Positions 33,712 to 36,302 of a stretch of 36,302 nucleotides of DNA are shown here, in pieces (positions within the stretch are counted from its first letter, which is position 1; each line of letters opens with the position of its first letter). The notes beneath the pieces were generated by a model. The model was not told the origin of the DNA, did no database searches, and saw only the letters and a program-made list of their open reading frames with translations. The stretch comes from Planctomycetota bacterium (GTDB lineage: Bacteria; Planctomycetota; UBA1135; GCA-002686595), in contig JAPKBR010000034.1 of NCBI GenBank assembly GCA_028823345.1, positions 1-36,302 of the forward strand. Reading direction: 5' to 3'. Both the position numbers and the translations under genes were made by a program.

Positions 33712-34467
33712 ATGCACGATCTAACCACCCACTTCGTTGGCCGCCTGAGGGCTCGCGATCCTCAGGCTTGGTTCGAGCTCTGGGAGACCTTTGGGCCCAT
33801 TCTGAGGGCTCAATTGGCTCGTTGGGGCCGCGGCCGGATCGGGCCTGAGACGGTGGCTGACCTTTCCCAAGAGACCCTTGCAGCCCTTTCGGGTGCCATC
33901 GATCGCCACGACCCAAGTAAGGGAGCACGCTTCAGCACCTGGCTTTTAGCCATTGCCAAGTACACCCTGAGTGACGAGATGGACAAGCGCTACGCCCAAA
34001 AACGCGGCAGTGGGGTCAAGCCCCTGTCCCTCAGCGCCCAGGATGACGATGGCCCCCGCTTTGATGTGGAAGGCGGAGAGCGCCCGGACGAGGAGTACGA
34101 GTCCCTCGTCTTTGAGGCCAAGGTTGACGCAGCTCTGCGGCAGGTCGAGCGCACCGTAGGGTTCGAGGACTTCGAGGCTTTCCGCCAGCGAGTGCTCGAA
34201 GGGCAGAAGGGTAAAGCGGTGGCAGAAGCCCTGGGCGCCAGTGAAGCCACAATCAGCCGCCGGGCCAGCCGGGCGCGGGAGGCCCTGCGAGCAGCTCTAG
34301 GCGACGTATTTGGCAAATATAGCTTCACGGACGAGGATTGGGCCGAATTACCCCGCAATGGATTGGAGCTAAACCCTAAGAAGGGGTTGGACGCTTCCTT
34401 TGACGAAGCCGTGGCCGAGATTTGGCTACGAGCCAGCCGGCGCCGCCAGCAAGGACAGCGTTCATGA
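33712..34467 (+). CDS. ECF-type RNA polymerase sigma factor with C-terminal extension
   Basis: The protein has 251 residues from ATG 33712 (MHDLTTHFVGRLRARD). Region 2 lies at about 14-93 (WFELWETFGPILR, then VADLSQETLAALSGAID and ARFSTWLLAIAKYTLSDEMDKR). An acidic linker of ~45 residues follows. Region 4 lies at about 150-198, with the recognition helix in EALGASEATISRRASRAREALR. After region 4 come ~50 extra residues containing FTDEDWAELP and a helix DEAVAEIWLRASRRR. The frame is open upstream to 33547, but that part lacks sigma similarity. It is followed after 22 bases by a membrane Ser/Thr kinase. Planctomycete ECF groups genetically linked to such kinases are known, so control by phosphorylation is a reasonable inference. 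Confidence 0.88.
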   Translation: MHDLTTHFVGRLRARDPQAWFELWETFGPILRAQLARWGRGRIGPETVADLSQETLAALSGAIDRHDPSKGARFSTWLLAIAKYTLSDEMDKRYAQKRGSGVKPLSLSAQDDDGPRFDVEGGERPDEEYESLVFEAKVDAALRQVERTVGFEDFEAFRQRVLEGQKGKAVAEALGASEATISRRASRAREALRAALGDVFGKYSFTDEDWAELPRNGLELNPKKGLDASFDEAVAEIWLRASRRRQQGQRS

Positions 34468-34489
34468 AACCCCATCCACTCCACTACTC

Positions 34490-36302
34490 ATGACCTTAGT
34501 CGGCAGCGGGATCCTGCTCCTCTTTTTCGGGGCCATCATGGCCATCATCATTCCGGCGATTCTGATTTGGATCGCCGTCCGAGCTGTGGGGTTTATTTTT
34601 AGTGTCGTCGGCCTGGGAACTCGGACCATCCGGTTCGGTGGAGGATCCCTTATCCGGTTCGTCAAGGGCATGCTCAACGACATCGTAAGCCTGCTCAGCG
34701 GCATGATCTCGGCTGCCCTGGCTTTGGTCCTAGGCCTCACCAACATCATGATTCTGCGCGGCAAGGCTGTGAGGCATTACTTCACAGCGGTGGAAGACGA
34801 GTCGGTGGCGGTCGTGCAATGTGCCTACCGCCTCGCGATCGGACACCCCTTGCGCTTGTTTGGAATGGGTCCCGCGCTAAGCAATATTGAACAACGACTG
34901 CCCTCGATGATTACCGGACCCGGCCGGACTCGACAGGCAACCTCAAAGGTGCCCACGTCAGGCAGTGAGGGCGACGGCTTCGAGGGCTACAGCATCCTAA
35001 GTCAGCTACCCACCGGAGGATCCGGCGCCCTCCTACATGTGGCGCGCCCCACACCTGAGAAGGCTGACGAACTGCGTGAACGGGGAATCTCGGTTCCGGA
35101 GCGCGTCGTGATCAAAGCATTCTCCCTCGTCACCGGTTCGACCCTGCCCCAGATCGTGCGCGAGAGCCGCGCGCTAGAGGCTGCCGGCCGCTTGGGCCTC
35201 GTATTGGAACACCGCCTCGACGAAACAGCCTTTCACTATGTGATGCCATTCGTCGCTGGAGTCACCCTGGACGTGACCGCAGCCAAACTTCACGAGCAAT
35301 CGGGCGACAAGGGCTTGGGCGCTGCGGACCTGAACGACGCCATTTGCCATTCGCGGGATTTGGCGCGCATCTTGGGTCATTTTCACTCAGAAGGTCTATG
35401 GCACAAAGATATCAAGCCGAGCAACCTGATCGTGGGACCGGCTGGACTACACGTGGTGGACCTGGGCCTCGTCACGCCCCTCGCATCCGCTATGACCTTG
35501 ACAACGCACGGCACGGAATACTACCGCGATCCCGAACTGGTGCGCCTCGCCATGAAGGGCGTCAAGGTGCACCAAGTCGACGGGGCCAAATTCGATATCT
35601 ATGGCAGTGGCGCCGTGCTCTACACCCTGCTGGAAAATTCGTTCCCCGCCCACGGTAGCCTCTCGCGCTTCAATCTCCCCAGCCCCAGGGCCCTGCAGTT
35701 CGTGGTGCGCAAGGCCATGGCGGATATGGACTCTCGCTATGAAGCAGCGAGTCACATGGCCCAAGATTTGGAATTCCTGTTGGCCTCCGAGGATCTCTGG
35801 AGCGTGCAACCAGCGCAGCTGCCTTCCTATCGCGGCACCCTGCCGGCACCCGTGGACGTTTCACATCGGGCCCCCAGCAATCACCAGGCCCCCTACCACA
35901 CCCCCGGCGGAACCGATTGGGTCGAGGTGGTATCCAAGCACTCGGATGCGGGCCCAGCAACAAGTGCCGCCCACGCGGCGGGTTGGAATTCGCCTCCGAT
36001 CACCCCCCGGCGGAGCCTCAACCGGAACAGCCGCCGCCGACGTCGTCGCGGGGTGGTCAAGTCCCTAGCCCTCGCTGGACTCGGGGTATTATCAGCTGTC
36101 TTCTACCTGGCGGTTTTCACGGCAACGTTCCACCAAACGGAGACGATCACGAAAGGTCCGGTTCGGACAGACGTCAGGCCAGTCGATCAGCACGTCATGC
36201 CACAGCAGACAATGCCACAGCAGACAATGCCCCAGAAGGCAATGCCACAGAAGGCAATGCCACAGCTGGGGCATGACATGCTGCAGCCCAGCCTCTTTGT
36301 CC
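34490..36302 (+). CDS. Membrane-associated Ser/Thr protein kinase (3' end outside the window)
   Basis: The frame is open from ATG 34490 to the window edge, giving 604 residues without a stop. An N-terminal hydrophobic segment lies at about 5-40 and another at about 68-90. The kinase domain starts near 164. Lys209 in VVIKAF is the expected ATP-binding lysine; the catalytic loop is HKDIKPSN (His305, Lys306, Asp307); DLG stands in the DFG position (Asp324); and HGTEYYRDPE is the activation segment. The glycine loop is degenerate (LPTGGSGALLHVARP). After the domain come a Pro/Ser/His-rich linker, a basic NRNSRRRRRRG stretch, a membrane helix at about 523-548, and then a pentapeptide repeat. It probably phosphorylates the sigma factor encoded just upstream or an associated regulator; this is inference from gene order. 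Confidence 0.88.
   Translation, partial: MTLVGSGILLLFFGAIMAIIIPAILIWIAVRAVGFIFSVVGLGTRTIRFGGGSLIRFVKGMLNDIVSLLSGMISAALALVLGLTNIMILRGKAVRHYFTAVEDESVAVVQCAYRLAIGHPLRLFGMGPALSNIEQRLPSMITGPGRTRQATSKVPTSGSEGDGFEGYSILSQLPTGGSGALLHVARPTPEKADELRERGISVPERVVIKAFSLVTGSTLPQIVRESRALEAAGRLGLVLEHRLDETAFHYVMPFVAGVTLDVTAAKLHEQSGDKGLGAADLNDAICHSRDLARILGHFHSEGLWHKDIKPSNLIVGPAGLHVVDLGLVTPLASAMTLTTHGTEYYRDPELVRLAMKGVKVHQVDGAKFDIYGSGAVLYTLLENSFPAHGSLSRFNLPSPRALQFVVRKAMADMDSRYEAASHMAQDLEFLLASEDLWSVQPAQLPSYRGTLPAPVDVSHRAPSNHQAPYHTPGGTDWVEVVSKHSDAGPATSAAHAAGWNSPPITPRRSLNRNSRRRRRRGVVKSLALAGLGVLSAVFYLAVFTATFHQTETITKGPVRTDVRPVDQHVMPQQTMPQQTMPQKAMPQKAMPQLGHDMLQPSLFV
36197..36265 (+). repeat. 15-base tandem repeat encoding MPQ(Q/K)(T/A)
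   Basis: Four full units and one partial unit of 15 bases start at 36197, 36212, 36227, 36242 and 36257. The first two are identical (atgccacagcagaca) and the next two differ at a few positions. They encode MPQQT, MPQQT, MPQKA, MPQKA and MPQ in the part of the kinase after its C-terminal membrane helix. Such repeats can change copy number by slippage. Confidence 0.9.

Noticed and set aside
1..36302. tRNA, rRNA, CRISPR arrays, insertion sequences or prophage genes
   Set aside because: No cloverleaf-like sequence, rRNA segment, regularly spaced repeat, transposase or phage-type protein was seen on either strand.

Overview
The window looks like a chromosomal segment of a GC-rich planctomycete, probably of a marine, polysaccharide-degrading lineage. 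This is inferred from gene content: several type I sulfatases, twin-arginine Gfo/Idh/MocA oxidoreductases, an SUMF1-fold protein, a DUF2270 protein, an ECF sigma factor next to a membrane Ser/Thr kinase, and secreted proteins sharing a C-terminal domain. Ribosome-binding sites are essentially absent. Many starts sit directly after a C-rich or pyrimidine-rich leader.

Layout. 1-706 is the 3' end of a large secreted protein. 719-6295 is a minus-strand block: apbE, a TAT-exported Gfo/Idh/MocA oxidoreductase, an FGly-type sulfatase and glnS. 6326-9348 is a plus-strand block: an SUMF1-fold protein without the FGE catalytic cysteines, a second Gfo/Idh/MocA oxidoreductase and a cytochrome b562-like protein. 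9370-12012 (minus) is a PhoD-like phosphatase and 12053-12889 (plus) is an EamA transporter. 12923-16621 (minus) holds a lipoprotein combining cyclophilin and parvulin-like domains, followed by a sulfatase-fold hydrolase with Thr in place of Cys. 16726-18240 (plus) is a TAT-exported sulfatase. 18261-23779 looks like an envelope module: slyX, two membrane proteins with N-terminal HTH-like modules, a predicted outer-membrane lipoprotein and a secreted protein with the same C-terminal domain as the first gene.

23861-26960 (plus) carries the most surprising gene, a protein arginine methyltransferase homologue with all the eukaryotic PRMT signatures. It is followed by a four-helix membrane protein and an M18 aminopeptidase, and faces a minus-strand SUI1/YciH factor (27004-27411). 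27810-31307 is a very large lipoprotein with Ig-like stretches, followed by a terminator. 31652-33492 (minus) holds a DUF2270 membrane protein and a membrane-anchored coiled-coil protein. Divergent to them is an ECF sigma factor (33712), followed after 22 bases by a membrane Ser/Thr kinase that runs off the window.

The sulfatases, oxidoreductases and SUMF1-like protein fit exported sugar or sulfated-glycan metabolism. The sigma factor/kinase pair fits envelope signalling. No rRNA, tRNA, CRISPR array, insertion sequence or phage gene was recognised.
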